From positions 124,001 to 188,000 of the forward strand of contig NZ_JAVDDV010000003.1 in NCBI RefSeq assembly GCF_030848565.1: a stretch of DNA of 64,000 nucleotides, given 5' to 3'. The stretch's first letter is position 1. Each line of letters begins with the position of its first letter. Both the position numbers and the translations under genes were made by a program. Shown here one piece after another: positions 33,922-42,612 of the stretch. The notes beneath the pieces were generated by a model. The model was not told the DNA's origin and did not search any database. It was given only the letters and a program-made list of their open reading frames with translations. This DNA comes from Natronolimnohabitans sp. A-GB9. GTDB lineage: Archaea > Halobacteriota > Halobacteria > Halobacteriales > Natrialbaceae.

Positions 33922-34107
33922 ATGCACCTCGGGAACTCAGTCACCGCCGCCGGGTTCTGGCTCGGAACCCTCTTTCCCGTCGCCTACCTTCCCGTCTTCC
34001 TCTCCGGTATCGATTCCGTCTGGTCCCTTTCGCTGGTCTTCGGCCTCCTCACGCTCCACGCTCTCGCTTTGGTCGTTGGTCACGATTATCCTGGTTCACG
34101 ACGGTGA
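33922..34107 (+). CDS. Small two-helix membrane protein
   Basis: A 61-residue protein that is almost all membrane: SVTAAGFWLGTLFPVAYLPV and SLSLVFGLLTLHALALVVGH. It starts 4 bases after the preceding small acidic gene's stop, which supports translation as an operon. No family is assigned. Confidence 0.65.
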   Translation: MHLGNSVTAAGFWLGTLFPVAYLPVFLSGIDSVWSLSLVFGLLTLHALALVVGHDYPGSRR

Positions 34108-34304
34108 CAGGCCGTCGGTACCGGGGAAACGAATCCGCAGACTTTCGTCTCGGTGCCGAACTCATCGGGCCTGTGACGACAGAGACGGGCGCCGATACGT
34201 CGTTGTAGCACCCGTCAGGAGGTCCCGGGAAGACTGTTTTCAGCCGCCATCGTGTCGCGGAAATCCGTGAAAGGTGTATATGTAGTATCGTGGGGCCACA
34301 CCAC

Positions 34305-34463
34305 ATGCGAGCTCGCTGTCCGCTCTGTCGGCGAGAGGTCTCGAAGAACGAACAGCACTGGTGTGAGTGTGGCCAGCCGATGGATACACGCTGTTACGAC
34401 GCCCACGGTGACTGGTGTAGCGTCCACGGACGAGATGCCTGGATCGGTGCGCTGGAGTTGTAG
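34305..34463 (+). CDS. Zinc-finger microprotein (52 residues)
   Basis: A short frame too small for most callers. It reads MRARCPLCRREVSKNEQHWC, then ECGQPMDTRCYDAHGDWCS, then VHGRDAWIGALEL. CPLC and CEC form one Cys4-type knuckle, and C-x7-C-xx-H supplies further ligands. Haloarchaea encode many such one- or two-finger microproteins. A TATA-like GTATATGTAG lies about 30 bases upstream (34275-34285), giving a near-leaderless mRNA. Function unknown; RNA or protein binding is plausible. Confidence 0.7.
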   Translation: MRARCPLCRREVSKNEQHWCECGQPMDTRCYDAHGDWCSVHGRDAWIGALEL

Positions 34464-34524
34464 CGTTCACCACGACCACGAGCAGGCGTCACGCGATCGG
34501 ATCGCGATCCGATCCAACGCGGCG

Positions 34525-34710
34525 CTACTCACCCGGCTGCCAGAGCTGAACGCGTGGCGTGTCACAGCTCTCACAGACGACCGCCTGGTTGTCCTTGTAG
34601 ATGCCGCGCTCGAGTGTCCCATCCGTGCAGTACGGACAGGCCTGTCCCTCGAGAGCCGCGAGTAACTGCCGATCTGCGCCGCCCGTCGGTGACGACTGTG
34701 ATTTCGCCAT
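34525..34710 (-). CDS. Small CPxC-type zinc-finger protein
   Basis: A 61-residue protein: MAKSQSSPTGGADRQLLAAL, EGQACPYCTDGTLERGIYKD, NQAVVCESCDTPRVQLWQPG E. CPYC and CESC make one zinc knuckle, and the ending VQLW is characteristic of a small haloarchaeal zinc-finger family (HVO_A0556-like, from memory). The ATG at 34710 is preferred over an upstream in-frame start that adds a basic segment. It is convergent with the 52-residue zinc microprotein gene. Confidence 0.8.
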   Translation of the reverse strand: MAKSQSSPTGGADRQLLAALEGQACPYCTDGTLERGIYKDNQAVVCESCDTPRVQLWQPGE

Positions 34711-34913
34711 ATACGCATCACATACTCGAGACACTCGAAACGGTTGGCCATGCCTATGCAATGCTATCGATCCCTAACCTCTGCGTATGGTCGACACGAA
34801 ACGATACTGAAACCCACTCAGCGCGGGTGATTTCGGGATACGGTAGCCCTACGAGTGCCGTGAGTGGCGACGCGAACCGTGGCGGCTATCCCGTCGGTTG
34901 TCCTCGTACCGAT

Positions 34914-35510
34914 ATGCGCCAGTTCGTACTCATCGGTCACGATATCCCCACCGAGCCCGACTTCTCGCTCGACGATCTTGCGGGCGGAGCCGGCCGCCTC
35001 GATGCGCTTTGCCGGTCGATCACCGCGTCGTTCGTCACCTCCCATGGCATCCGCGAAGACGTTCGAGCGCATCTCGTCGCCCAAGACGAACTCACGATCA
35101 CCTTCGACGGGAGCGAGCTTCGCGGCTTAAACCCCGACGAGCGAAGCACCGCCGCGTTGGTCCGCAAAGCCCTCGAGCACCGCGACGAGGCCATCGGTGC
35201 GCTGCCGGCCGAGCCGAGTCCGGGTATCGAGGTGTATCGACGCGGGTTCGAAGCGACCCTCGAGGCGGTCGCCGATGAGGGGACCGTCGTCCAACTCCAC
35301 GAGGACGGTGACGCCATCGGTTCGGTCGACGAACTCGAGGATCCCGTATTCGTGCTGTCGGACCATCGGGACTTCACCGACGACGAACAGCGAGTACTCG
35401 AAGCCGTCGTCGAGCAGCGTCTCCGACTCGGACCGGAGCTACTGCATGCCGATCAGGCGATCACTGTCGCCCATCACTTCCTGGATACGGACGGCTACGA
35501 ACGGTTTTGA
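34914..35510 (+). CDS. trmY: tRNA (pseudouridine54-N1)-methyltransferase TrmY
   Basis: A 198-residue SPOUT methyltransferase. Features: MRQFVLIGHDIPTEPDFSLD at the start, LDALCRSITASFVTSHGIRE, VLSDHRDFTDDEQRVLEAVV with the SAM-knot region, and LGPELLHADQAITVAHHFLD at the C-terminus. It forms N1-methylpseudouridine at tRNA position 54, the product of Pus10 at 30743 being its substrate. The ATG at 34914 gives the family start; earlier codons are not homologous-looking. Confidence 0.93.
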   Translation: MRQFVLIGHDIPTEPDFSLDDLAGGAGRLDALCRSITASFVTSHGIREDVRAHLVAQDELTITFDGSELRGLNPDERSTAALVRKALEHRDEAIGALPAEPSPGIEVYRRGFEATLEAVADEGTVVQLHEDGDAIGSVDELEDPVFVLSDHRDFTDDEQRVLEAVVEQRLRLGPELLHADQAITVAHHFLDTDGYERF

Positions 35511-35591
35511 GCGGCGACTCGAATGCGTGAATCACTCGCAGGAAGTGCCTTTCGCAAGCGTTAAAGTATCGGACGCTCACAATCCAAACGC

Positions 35592-35664
35592 GGGCCGGTG
35601 GGGTAGCTTGGTATCCTTCGGCCTTCGGGTGGCCGTAACCGCAGTTCGAATCTGCGCCGGCCCA
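35592..35664 (+). tRNA. tRNA-Pro (anticodon CGG)
   Basis: A 73-nt intronless tRNA. The acceptor arms GGGCCGG and CCGGCCC pair perfectly with discriminator A. The D arm contains GGGGTAGCTTGGTATCC. The anticodon arm CGGCC-TTCGGGT-GGCCG gives anticodon CGG, reading the proline codon CCG. The T arm is CGCAG-TTCGAAT-CTGCG. No CCA is encoded. A TATA-like TTAAAGTATC is at about 35560-35570. Confidence 0.97.
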
Positions 35665-35838
35665 CTTTCTCCCACCGAACACCAACCGACGAGCGAAGCG
35701 AATCGCCCCCGTGAAGTGGAAGAAATGCGGCCACGAAGATTTGAGGCGAAGCGATCGTCGAAGGCGACGTCCCGATTATCGACGACGAAACGATCCGACT
35801 CGAGCGTTCCGCCACGGCTGCGACGAAGTCGGGGTCGG

Positions 35839-36243
35839 TCAGTTCGTCTCCCGAGCGTCGACGATTTCGTCGATCCGAATTCGAAAGAGCACACGCTCTG
35901 TCTTGATCGGTTCCGCGTACTCTTCGCCTGTGTACCGTCGTGCGAGTTCGTCGATGTGTTCTCGAGCGCCGGTCGTGGTCACCTCGTCGACCTCGCCGAT
36001 GATCGACAGCCGACGATAGGGGTTGTCGGGATCGGTCATGCTGACGCCGACCGAGGGGTCCTCCCGGACGTTACGTTCCTTGCGCCGGCCACGTTCGGTG
36101 TTGATCAGGAGCCGTTCGTCGTCGGCGTCGTAGTCGATCCAGACGGGCGTGACGTGGGGATCGGGCTCCTCGGTCAGCGTCGCGACGTGGGCGAACGTCG
36201 CTTTCTCGAACAGGTCTTGGAACTCCTCGGGAACAGCAACCAT
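35839..36243 (-). CDS. PPOX-class (probably F420- or FMN-dependent) oxidoreductase
   Basis: A 134-residue split-barrel flavin/F420-binding protein. It has FEKATFAHVATLTEEPDPHV, TPVWIDYDADDERLLINTER, GRRKERNVREDPSVGVSMTD and NPYRRLSIIGEVDEVTT. The start ATG 36243 (MVAVPEEFQDLF) fits the TIGR03618-type family. The window also encodes CofC and CofG for F420, so F420 is a reasonable cofactor, but FMN cannot be excluded from sequence. It is divergent from the gene at 36361. Confidence 0.82.
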   Translation of the reverse strand: MVAVPEEFQDLFEKATFAHVATLTEEPDPHVTPVWIDYDADDERLLINTERGRRKERNVREDPSVGVSMTDPDNPYRRLSIIGEVDEVTTTGAREHIDELARRYTGEEYAEPIKTERVLFRIRIDEIVDARETN

Positions 36244-36360
36244 GGAACACGGTTCGATATCGGTCGACTTCCGTCTGTTGTCTCCAGTAGGAAGGGGATA
36301 TATTTCAGCTATTGCTGAAATAGTGAGAAGATTGATGACCGCTGGCTGCATGTCGAGTGT

Positions 36361-36609
36361 ATGCACGCGCGCAATCCTGAGCGCGACGCGATCTGGAACG
36401 AGATCCTCGAGTGGATGGTGTTTCGGGAACTACCACTTCGACCACACGAGATCGAAGGGTACGATTCGGTTCTCGTCCGGGACGTCCTCGAGACGATGAC
36501 ACTCGAGGGGTGGGTCGCGTACGACGCCCGTGGCGATTTCTTCGAACCCGGTCCGCGAGTCGAACGGTTCGACGACGGCGTCGGCATCCCGCGTCGGAGC
36601 TGTTGGTGA
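36361..36609 (+). CDS. Small protein, possibly winged-helix-like
   Basis: An 82-residue protein: MHARNPERDAIWNEILEWMV, FRELPLRPHEIEGYDSVLVR, DVLETMTLEGWVAYDARGDF, FEPGPRVERFDDG. The helix-helix-helix then beta pattern (VLETMTLEGWVAYD) suggests a wHTH, without proof. It is separated by 117 bases from a divergent PPOX gene. The TGA stop (36607-36609) is the left flank of a solo group A end. Confidence 0.6.
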   Translation: MHARNPERDAIWNEILEWMVFRELPLRPHEIEGYDSVLVRDVLETMTLEGWVAYDARGDFFEPGPRVERFDDGVGIPRRSCW

Positions 36610-36624
36610 TACTGTCCGACAGCA
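36607..36624. repeat. Solo end of a group A element
   Basis: TGATACTGTCCGACAGCA matches the group A left end except for one CG swap. No right end follows within 200 bases. The TGA is the stop codon of the preceding gene. Confidence 0.6.
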
Positions 36625-36724
36625 ACATGCGTTCGGCGAGTCGGTCGGTCACTCCTCTTTCCCGCTCGGAGGGTGGCGAGTGTCGGCCAGCGGCTTATCC
36701 GACGCCGGACGGAACTATTCCGTC

Positions 36725-36994
36725 GTGAGCCAAGAGCAACGGACGCGACGACGACTGCTACAGGGTGCGGGTGCAGTGGCGGCGACGGCGCTGGTCGCCG
36801 GCTGTGGCGGTCCAGGCGAAGAGGAAGACGATGCCGTCGAAGAAGAGGACGAGCCTGCCGCCGAGGAAGGAACGGGGAACGGGCAGGACATGGAAGACGA
36901 CGAGGACGAAGACGAGGAGAACGACACCGTCGGCGAGGACGCAGTCGCACACGAAGAAGACGAGGACGAGGAGATCAACGGCGACGACGAGTAA
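36725..36994 (+). CDS. Acidic Tat-type lipoprotein
   Basis: An 89-residue protein with GTG start (VSQEQRTRRRLLQGAGAVAA TALVAGCGG). The twin arginines, hydrophobic stretch and lipobox VAGC indicate Tat export and lipid attachment. The mature part is nearly all Glu/Asp (EEEDDAVEEEDEPAAEEG, EDDEDEDEENDTV) and is probably disordered. Function unknown; a surface cation-binding or spacer role is conceivable. Confidence 0.7.
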   Translation: MSQEQRTRRRLLQGAGAVAATALVAGCGGPGEEEDDAVEEEDEPAAEEGTGNGQDMEDDEDEDEENDTVGEDAVAHEEDEDEEINGDDE

Positions 36995-37080
36995 TTCCGT
37001 ACGGAACGCTGTACCGATATCCCGGCGCGACCACAACGGGTCACGGTCGCGCCAGAAATAACGGACACCGATCCGTCCGA
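36995..37080. repeat. Degenerate group C element
   Basis: TACGGAACGCTGTACCG, then CCGGCGCGACC/GGTCGCGCC arms (about 37021-37055) and AACGGACACCGATCCG resemble group C but both ends have drifted and no flanking duplication is clear. No gene lies in the 256 bases around it. Confidence 0.45.
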
Positions 37081-37250
37081 ACCACGGTCCGACACGAGTG
37101 GCCCGGAGTTCCTGTTCTGGCGGCCGCCTTTGGACACCCACGAGACGGTCGAACCGAGCGTGATGGATTCGATTTACTGGGAGATCGAGTCGACACGTCG
37201 TGTGGCCGTGAGACACAACGGATATCGGTCTCGAGCCCTTCTCGCGACCG

Positions 37251-37982
37251 ATGGCTGACGGACTCGAGACGGACGTCGAGGGAGTAGAAGACGTCGCTTC
37301 GCGACGCGACGAACTAGCAGCCCGCGTGCGAACCCACGCCGGTGAGATCGCCCGCGAGCTCGCCGTGTTCCAGGGCGGCGATTACGGACAGGAGTCGTTC
37401 GACACCGACCGCGGGACGTGGACGCTCAAGTACGAGGCCGGCGACGTCCACTATCTTCGATTCGAGCCGAACTCGGGTGAGGAGATCTACGTCGTCTCGA
37501 GCAAACAGCCGCCAGAGCCCGACGCCCTCGAGACCGCGATGAGCGATTACGGAGCGTTCGTCGAGACCTACAACGCCTACGTCCGTTCCCTCGACGGGCT
37601 GTTCGAGACCGTCCCGGCGACGTTCCCCGAGATCGAGTCGACAGCGGAGCTCGTCGCCGAGCGCGATCGGATCCTCGAACGTATCCGCGAGGTCGGAGAC
37701 GCGATGGCGCGCGAACTCAACCGCTACGAAGGCGAGTACGGGACGTACACGACGACGATATCTGGAACGCGCTGGGAACTCAAATTCGACGGCGACAGGG
37801 CCTCGTATCTGCGGGTCGGTGGCGCCGACGGGACGTATCTCATCTCACAGTATGGCCCACCCGCTGCCTCCGAACTGCGGCGTCTCGCCGACGACATGGC
37901 TGTGTTCGTCCGCGAGTTCAACGACCACGTCGACGAACTCGAGGCCGATCTCTCACACGTTTCGTTCGACGAAGACAGGTAA
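37251..37982 (+). CDS. Duplicated-domain protein of unknown function
   Basis: A 243-residue acidic protein built of two similar halves. Half 1 (about residues 25-115) has HAGEIARELAVFQGGDYGQE, TWTLKYEAGDVHYLRFEP and YGAFVETYNAYV. Half 2 (about 140-230) has VGDAMARELNRYEGEYGTYT, RWELKFDGDRASYLRVGG and MAVFVREFNDHV. Each half is a helix, a beta-sheet core and a closing helix. No catalytic motif or membrane segment is seen. It is a soluble protein and stands alone. Confidence 0.75.
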   Translation: MADGLETDVEGVEDVASRRDELAARVRTHAGEIARELAVFQGGDYGQESFDTDRGTWTLKYEAGDVHYLRFEPNSGEEIYVVSSKQPPEPDALETAMSDYGAFVETYNAYVRSLDGLFETVPATFPEIESTAELVAERDRILERIREVGDAMARELNRYEGEYGTYTTTISGTRWELKFDGDRASYLRVGGADGTYLISQYGPPAASELRRLADDMAVFVREFNDHVDELEADLSHVSFDEDR

Positions 37983-38135
37983 GCGGTTCGATGTTTGGTC
38001 TCCATACCTCGCTGTAGGCTGGTGTTTCGAACAGTATGGTAGCGCTACACTGAGCGGCTCCGAGTAAACGTGACGACAATCAGGGGAACTGACTGAGCCG
38101 TTTTTGGGGAGTTCGACCCCCTTTCCAAACGTAGT

Positions 38136-39434
38136 ATGACGCTATCACGACGTTCGACAATCAAGGCGATCGGTGTAGTCGGTACAGGAGCGGCCCTTTC
38201 CGGATCGGCACTGGCCGTCAGTGAACACGAAGACGACGAGCGAGATCCCGAAGCGGTTCCCGACGACGAGGAACTCGGCGCTATTCGCGTAGGACACTTC
38301 TCCCCCGATGCGCCGAACGTCGACGTCTACGTCGACGACCAGCAGATCCTCTCTGACGTCGGCTACGACGAGCTCTCACCGTACCTCGAGATCGTTCCGG
38401 GGAACTATACGCTGACGATCACGGCCGCCGGCGACGACGAGCCGGTCTATGAAGAGACCATCGTCGTCGGGACGGACTACTATACGGCCGCGGCAATCGG
38501 CGAGATCGAGCCCGACGAACCAACCGATGACGAGCCGACCGACGAGACGGTCGACGACGAGGCCGAAGAACCGACGGCTGAGTCGCCGATGGAGGAAGAC
38601 GACGAAACCGACCCCGACGTCGAAGATGACGACGACACAGAGGAGGTCGAAGACGACGAACCCGAACCAGCGGTCACCACACCGGGGACGTTCGAGGTCC
38701 TGCTGCTGTTCGACGCCGAGCCGGATGAGGTCGAGGCGGAGACGTCACAGATCCGGCTGCTTCACGCCTCGCCCGACGCGCCCGCAGTCGACGTCGCTGC
38801 GGATGGGATGGCCCTGTTCGAAAACGCCACCTTCAGTGAACCGTCCGGGTATATTCCGGTCGAACCCGGCAGCCGAACGCTCGAAATCTTCGAGGCTGGC
38901 GAAGTCGATCTGAATATGCTCCCCGAAGATGAGGAGGAGGAGGTGGATCCCGAGGACGAAGACGATGAACTGGAGGACGATGATGACCTCGAGGACGAAG
39001 ACGACGAGGAACTAGAAGACGATGACGACCTCGAGGAAGACGACGCTGCCGAGGACGACGAAGCGATCGGGCAGCCCGATCCAGTTGCGACCGTCGACAT
39101 CGATCTCGAGGAAGAGACGGCGTATACGGCGTTCGCAATCGGCTACCTCGGCGAAGCAGACGGCGAGGACGACGACCTCGAGGACGAAGACGACGCGGTC
39201 GACGATACGGACGACCGACCGTTCGACGTGCGTCTCGCCGTCGACGGCATGGAAGAAGAGGACGTCGACGAAGCGCCGGACGAAACGGAGCCGGACGAAG
39301 AAATGATCGAGGAGGACGAACCCGAAGACGATGACCTCGAGGATGAAGACGATACAGAAGCGCTCGAGGACGACGATGACGAGGACGACTACGACACGGA
39401 AACGGAAGAAGAGCCGATGACGGCCGACGACTGA
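38136..39434 (+). CDS. Tat-exported DUF4397-domain protein with acidic repeats
   Basis: A 432-residue protein. A Tat signal (SRRSTIKAIGVVGTGAALSG) precedes two DUF4397 beta-domains: the first with IRVGHFSPDAPNVDVYVDDQ and EIVPGNYTLTITAAGDD, the second with IRLLHASPDAPAVDVAADG and VEPGSRTLEIFEAGEVDLN. Long Asp/Glu stretches (about residues 128-180, 265-310 and 345-432) interrupt the domains, with a repeated LEDDDDLEDEDDE unit. The acidic inserts split the beta-domains internally. It is probably a secreted or surface adhesin-like protein. Confidence 0.82.
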   Translation: MTLSRRSTIKAIGVVGTGAALSGSALAVSEHEDDERDPEAVPDDEELGAIRVGHFSPDAPNVDVYVDDQQILSDVGYDELSPYLEIVPGNYTLTITAAGDDEPVYEETIVVGTDYYTAAAIGEIEPDEPTDDEPTDETVDDEAEEPTAESPMEEDDETDPDVEDDDDTEEVEDDEPEPAVTTPGTFEVLLLFDAEPDEVEAETSQIRLLHASPDAPAVDVAADGMALFENATFSEPSGYIPVEPGSRTLEIFEAGEVDLNMLPEDEEEEVDPEDEDDELEDDDDLEDEDDEELEDDDDLEEDDAAEDDEAIGQPDPVATVDIDLEEETAYTAFAIGYLGEADGEDDDLEDEDDAVDDTDDRPFDVRLAVDGMEEEDVDEAPDETEPDEEMIEEDEPEDDDLEDEDDTEALEDDDDEDDYDTETEEEPMTADD

Positions 39435-39479
39435 TCGCGAACGAGCGTCTATGGAACACTAGTGGCGGTCCACGCCTGA

Positions 39480-39525
39480 ACTGCTGGGTCGAATCTTGCG
39501 GTGTCGTCCGACTCGACCCAGCAGT
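39480..39525. repeat. 13-bp perfect inverted repeat
   Basis: ACTGCTGGGTCGA (39480-39492) pairs with TCGACCCAGCAGT (39513-39525) across a 20-nt loop, 46 bases after the DUF4397 stop. There is no T-run, so it may stabilise the 3' end rather than terminate. Confidence 0.6.
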
Positions 39526-39655
39526 CGACGGGTGGAACGGTACTAACCGTATTTTTGCTGTATCAGACGGTCTCTGTACCGATGTGTCGGCGAACCGATA
39601 GATGTATCGGCGAACCCACAGGCGGATTGCGGCGCACCGGAACTATCGTCGTCAC

Positions 39656-39740
39656 TGATACGAACTGCTGTACCGACGTACTGCCGAGCGCCAGATCAGA
39701 GTCGGCAATCGACGGGACGTGACGACAGCTGCACGTATGA
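39656..39740. mobile_element. Group D miniature inverted-repeat element
   Basis: An 85-bp copy: TGA + TACGAACTGCTGTACCGACG ... GACGACAGCTGCACGTA + TGA, with a perfect TGA duplication (39656-39658, 39738-39740). The ends have diverged by a few bases from the consensus TACGGACTGCTGT. Confidence 0.75.
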
Positions 39741-39876
39741 CAGTCACTACACGGGTGTCGATTGGACGGTCGACACGGTCGGTTCGCTGATCGTCGATCG
39801 CATAGCTGCTCGGGTGGACGACGACCTGACCCGGCGGTCACCGGTCTATGACACCGTTCGAGAACGGCCAGGTGGG

Positions 39877-40152
39877 TCAAACGTCTACGTACTGGTTAAC
39901 CCACTCCTGGCGGCGCTGCAGCGCTCTGCGCCCTTTCGGTGTCAGGGCGTAGTAGTTCGTCCGTCGATCGAGTTGTCCTTTCTCGACGAGTTCCTTTTCG
40001 ACGAGCGTGTCGAGGTTGGGATACAGTCGGCCATGCGTGACCGGCTGGTCGATGTACTCGTTGATGTCGTCGAGGATCTCCTGGCCCGACGGACGGTCTT
40101 TTCCTGCGATCACGTACAGCAAGTCACGTTGGAATCCTGTTAGCTGATCCAT
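39877..40152 (-). CDS. PadR-family transcriptional regulator
   Basis: A 91-residue winged-helix regulator: MDQLTGFQRDLLYVIAGKDR, PSGQEILDDINEYIDQPVTH, GRLYPNLDTLVEKELVEKGQ, and LDRRTNYYALTPKGRRALQR. The GRLYPNLDTL and YYALTPKGR segments are PadR hallmarks. It lacks the long C-terminal dimerisation helix of larger PadR proteins. The target is unknown; a TATA-like TTTGTTATAG lies upstream at about 40190-40200. Confidence 0.88.
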   Translation of the reverse strand: MDQLTGFQRDLLYVIAGKDRPSGQEILDDINEYIDQPVTHGRLYPNLDTLVEKELVEKGQLDRRTNYYALTPKGRRALQRRQEWVNQYVDV

Positions 40153-40327
40153 GGATCACCCTCTGAGTGGCGACGTTCACCGATCTGTGACTTTGTTATA
40201 GATCCGGTACGAGCGCGGAGACGGCCGTCTAATACAGTATTGAGCGAGTAACTCCGACTATCACGTCGGTGACACGTCGCGACGCCGTGGCGCGGCGTTT
40301 TTGACGAACACCGCCATACGGACCGCT

Positions 40328-40906
40328 ATGCCGACGGATCCACTCGCCTGGGAGACGCTCGATCGACGCATAGCCTACACCTGTCCGGGCTTCGATATCG
40401 TTAACGAGTCCGTTCAACTGCCCGACGGTACCGAAACCGAGTTCGACTATCTCTCCGAATCCGCAAGCGTCTGCGTGTTGCCGTTTACCCCCGATGGCGA
40501 CGTCGTCTGTATCGAGGAGTGGCGCCAGGCCGTCGACCGGGTCAACTACGGGCTCCCGGTCGGTGGTGTCGAACCCGACGACGACGACCTCGAGGCCGCT
40601 GCCCGACGTGAGCTGGCCGAGGAGACGGGCCACGAAGCCGACCGACTCGAGTCGCTGGTGACCGTCGAGCCGGCCAACGGAGTTGCCGATACCGTACTCC
40701 ACGTCTTCGTCGCCGACGGCTGTCGCCCGACCGCCGAGCAGCGCCTCGACCACAACGAAAGTATCCGCGTGGCGCCGACACCGTTCGACGATCTGTTCGA
40801 GGCGATTCGCGACGGCGACGTCCGTGACGGACGGATGGTGCTTGCCGTCTCGTACTATCAGCTGTTTGGGGACGACGACCGGGACGCCCCGGCTGAGTGC
40901 TCGTAG
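40328..40906 (+). CDS. Nudix hydrolase (ADP-ribose pyrophosphatase-like)
   Basis: A 192-residue Nudix protein. The Nudix box reads GGVEPDDDDLEAAARRELAE followed by ETGHEA, with the metal-binding Glu residues in REL AEETG. Upstream, FDYLSESASVCVLPFTPDGD and EEWRQAVDRVNYGLPVGG match ADP-ribose or nucleoside-diphosphate-sugar hydrolases. The exact substrate is open. The ATG at 40328 gives the family-like start. tgtA follows 132 bases later. Confidence 0.88.
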   Translation: MPTDPLAWETLDRRIAYTCPGFDIVNESVQLPDGTETEFDYLSESASVCVLPFTPDGDVVCIEEWRQAVDRVNYGLPVGGVEPDDDDLEAAARRELAEETGHEADRLESLVTVEPANGVADTVLHVFVADGCRPTAEQRLDHNESIRVAPTPFDDLFEAIRDGDVRDGRMVLAVSYYQLFGDDDRDAPAECS

Positions 40907-41038
40907 TCGACGCGCCACGACGTGAACCCATGCGATGGACGCTACCGGCGACGGAAGATCGTTCGATTCTCCGGTTTCGGACGATCGCTGGTCGAAATCC
41001 TTCAATGTATTACGGCCGCCGATCCAACACACGACCGA

Positions 41039-42514
41039 ATGCGCGAGCACTTCGAACTCCGGGATACCGACGCCGGCGGGCGAATCGGCGAACTCACCGT
41101 GCCACGGGCCGACGTCACCGTCGAGACGCCGGCGCTGTTGCCGGTGATCAACCCGAACCTCGATACGATCGCTCCCCGGCGACTGGCCGAGGAGTTCGGC
41201 GCCGAAATTCTCATCACTAACTCCTATATCATCCACGGGACCGACGACGTCCGCGAGCAGGCCCTCGAGGACGGCCTCCACGAGATGCTCGATTTCCCGG
41301 GCGCGATCATGACCGACTCCGGTTCGTTTCAACTCTCCGAGTACGGCGATATCGACGTCACAACCGAGGAGATCCTCGAGTTCCAGCACGCGATCGGATC
41401 GGACATCGCGACGCCGGTCGACATTCCGACGCCGCCGGACGTCCCCCGCGAGCGCGCCGAGGACGAACTCGAGACGACCCAGGAGCGCCTGGAAATCGCC
41501 GAGAGCGTCGATACCGGCGAGATGCTGGTCACGGCGCCAGTCCAGGGATCGACGTACCCCGACCTCCGCGAGGAGGCCGGTCGACACGCCGACGGCACCG
41601 ACCTCGACGTCTTCCCCGTCGGCGCGGTCGTACCGTTGATGAACGACTACCGCTACGACGACATGGTCGACGTCGTCGCCGGCGCCAAACGCGGGTTAGG
41701 CGCCGACACACCGGTCCACCTCTTCGGCGCCGGCCATCCGATGATGTTCGCACTCGGCGTCGCGATGGGCTGTGACCTGTTCGACTCCGCCGCGTACGCG
41801 CTGTACGCTCGCGACGACCGATACCTCACCGTTCGCGGGACGCGTCTGCTCGAGGATCTCGACTATCTCCCCTGTTCCTGTCCTGTCTGTACCAGCTACT
41901 CGCCTGCGGAACTCCGTTCGTTGCCCGACGACGAACGCGAGTCGGAACTCGCCGCACACAACCTTCACGTCACGTTCGAGGAGATTCGCCGGATCAAACA
42001 GGCGATCCGAGCGGGCAACCTGCTCGAACTCGTCGAGCAACGCGCACGCGCCCATCCGACGATGCTCGACGGCTACCGTACGCTGCTCGATCACGCCGCC
42101 CAACTCGAGCGCTCCGACCCCGTCTCGAAGGGCGCGTTCTTTTATACCTCTTCGGAGAGCGCTCGCCGGCCCGAAGTGTTGCGTCATCACAAGCGCCTCG
42201 AGCGGCTATCGGTGCCCCAGTCGCTGTTTCTCACCGAGGGACAGCCGGCCCGTGGCGACGAGTTCGACGCGTCGTGGCGCGTCGAGGCTCCCTTCGGTCC
42301 CTTCCCGCGGGCGCTCTCGAAGAGCTATCCGCTCACCGCAGAGGTGCCGGAACGGACCGACCGCGCGGCGCTCGAGGCGGCAGCCGACGGCGTTGCCCGT
42401 CTCGCCGAGACGAATCCGGAGGCCGACCTCACCCTGGGCCATCGCGGGTGGCCCGAGGCCGTCCTCGAACGGGTACCGGACGACGTAGCACTGATAGATC
42501 TGACGAGTGAATGA
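41039..42514 (+). CDS. tgtA: Archaeosine tRNA-guanine transglycosylase
   Basis: A 491-residue enzyme that exchanges guanine 15 of tRNA for preQ0, the first step to archaeosine. The catalytic-domain motifs [30 protein letters not shown] (nucleophile Asp region), [17 protein letters not shown]-type segment and the zinc site CSCPVC ... are present. The C-terminal part carries the archaeal extension without a PUA domain in this chain. The ATG at 41039 ([19 protein letters not shown]) fits the family. Confidence 0.95.
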   Translation: MREHFELRDTDAGGRIGELTVPRADVTVETPALLPVINPNLDTIAPRRLAEEFGAEILITNSYIIHGTDDVREQALEDGLHEMLDFPGAIMTDSGSFQLSEYGDIDVTTEEILEFQHAIGSDIATPVDIPTPPDVPRERAEDELETTQERLEIAESVDTGEMLVTAPVQGSTYPDLREEAGRHADGTDLDVFPVGAVVPLMNDYRYDDMVDVVAGAKRGLGADTPVHLFGAGHPMMFALGVAMGCDLFDSAAYALYARDDRYLTVRGTRLLEDLDYLPCSCPVCTSYSPAELRSLPDDERESELAAHNLHVTFEEIRRIKQAIRAGNLLELVEQRARAHPTMLDGYRTLLDHAAQLERSDPVSKGAFFYTSSESARRPEVLRHHKRLERLSVPQSLFLTEGQPARGDEFDASWRVEAPFGPFPRALSKSYPLTAEVPERTDRAALEAAADGVARLAETNPEADLTLGHRGWPEAVLERVPDDVALIDLTSE

Positions 42515-42612
42515 CGTTCCTGGGAAACGATAAGCGAGATACACCTCTGGCGTAGTGTTCGTTCTAGGTGTGTACCAGACGGTATATTTCCCAGAGGGCC
42601 CTACAGCCGGTC

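Larger units (their letters stand above)
39435..39876. other. Non-coding region with hairpin and repeat elements
   Basis: About 440 bases between the DUF4397 gene and padR. It holds a 13-bp inverted repeat (39480-39525), a 25-nt motif shared with 5423 (39522-39547), a duplicated 20-nt unit ATGTRTCGGCGAACC at about 39580-39616, a full group D element at 39656-39740, and a small dyad GTGTCGA/TCGACAC at 39755-39776. No gene is visible. Confidence 0.6.

Noticed and set aside
39755-39776. GTGTCGA/TCGACAC dyad as a PadR operator
   Set aside because: It lies downstream of padR, not at its promoter, and could be chance in G+C-rich DNA.
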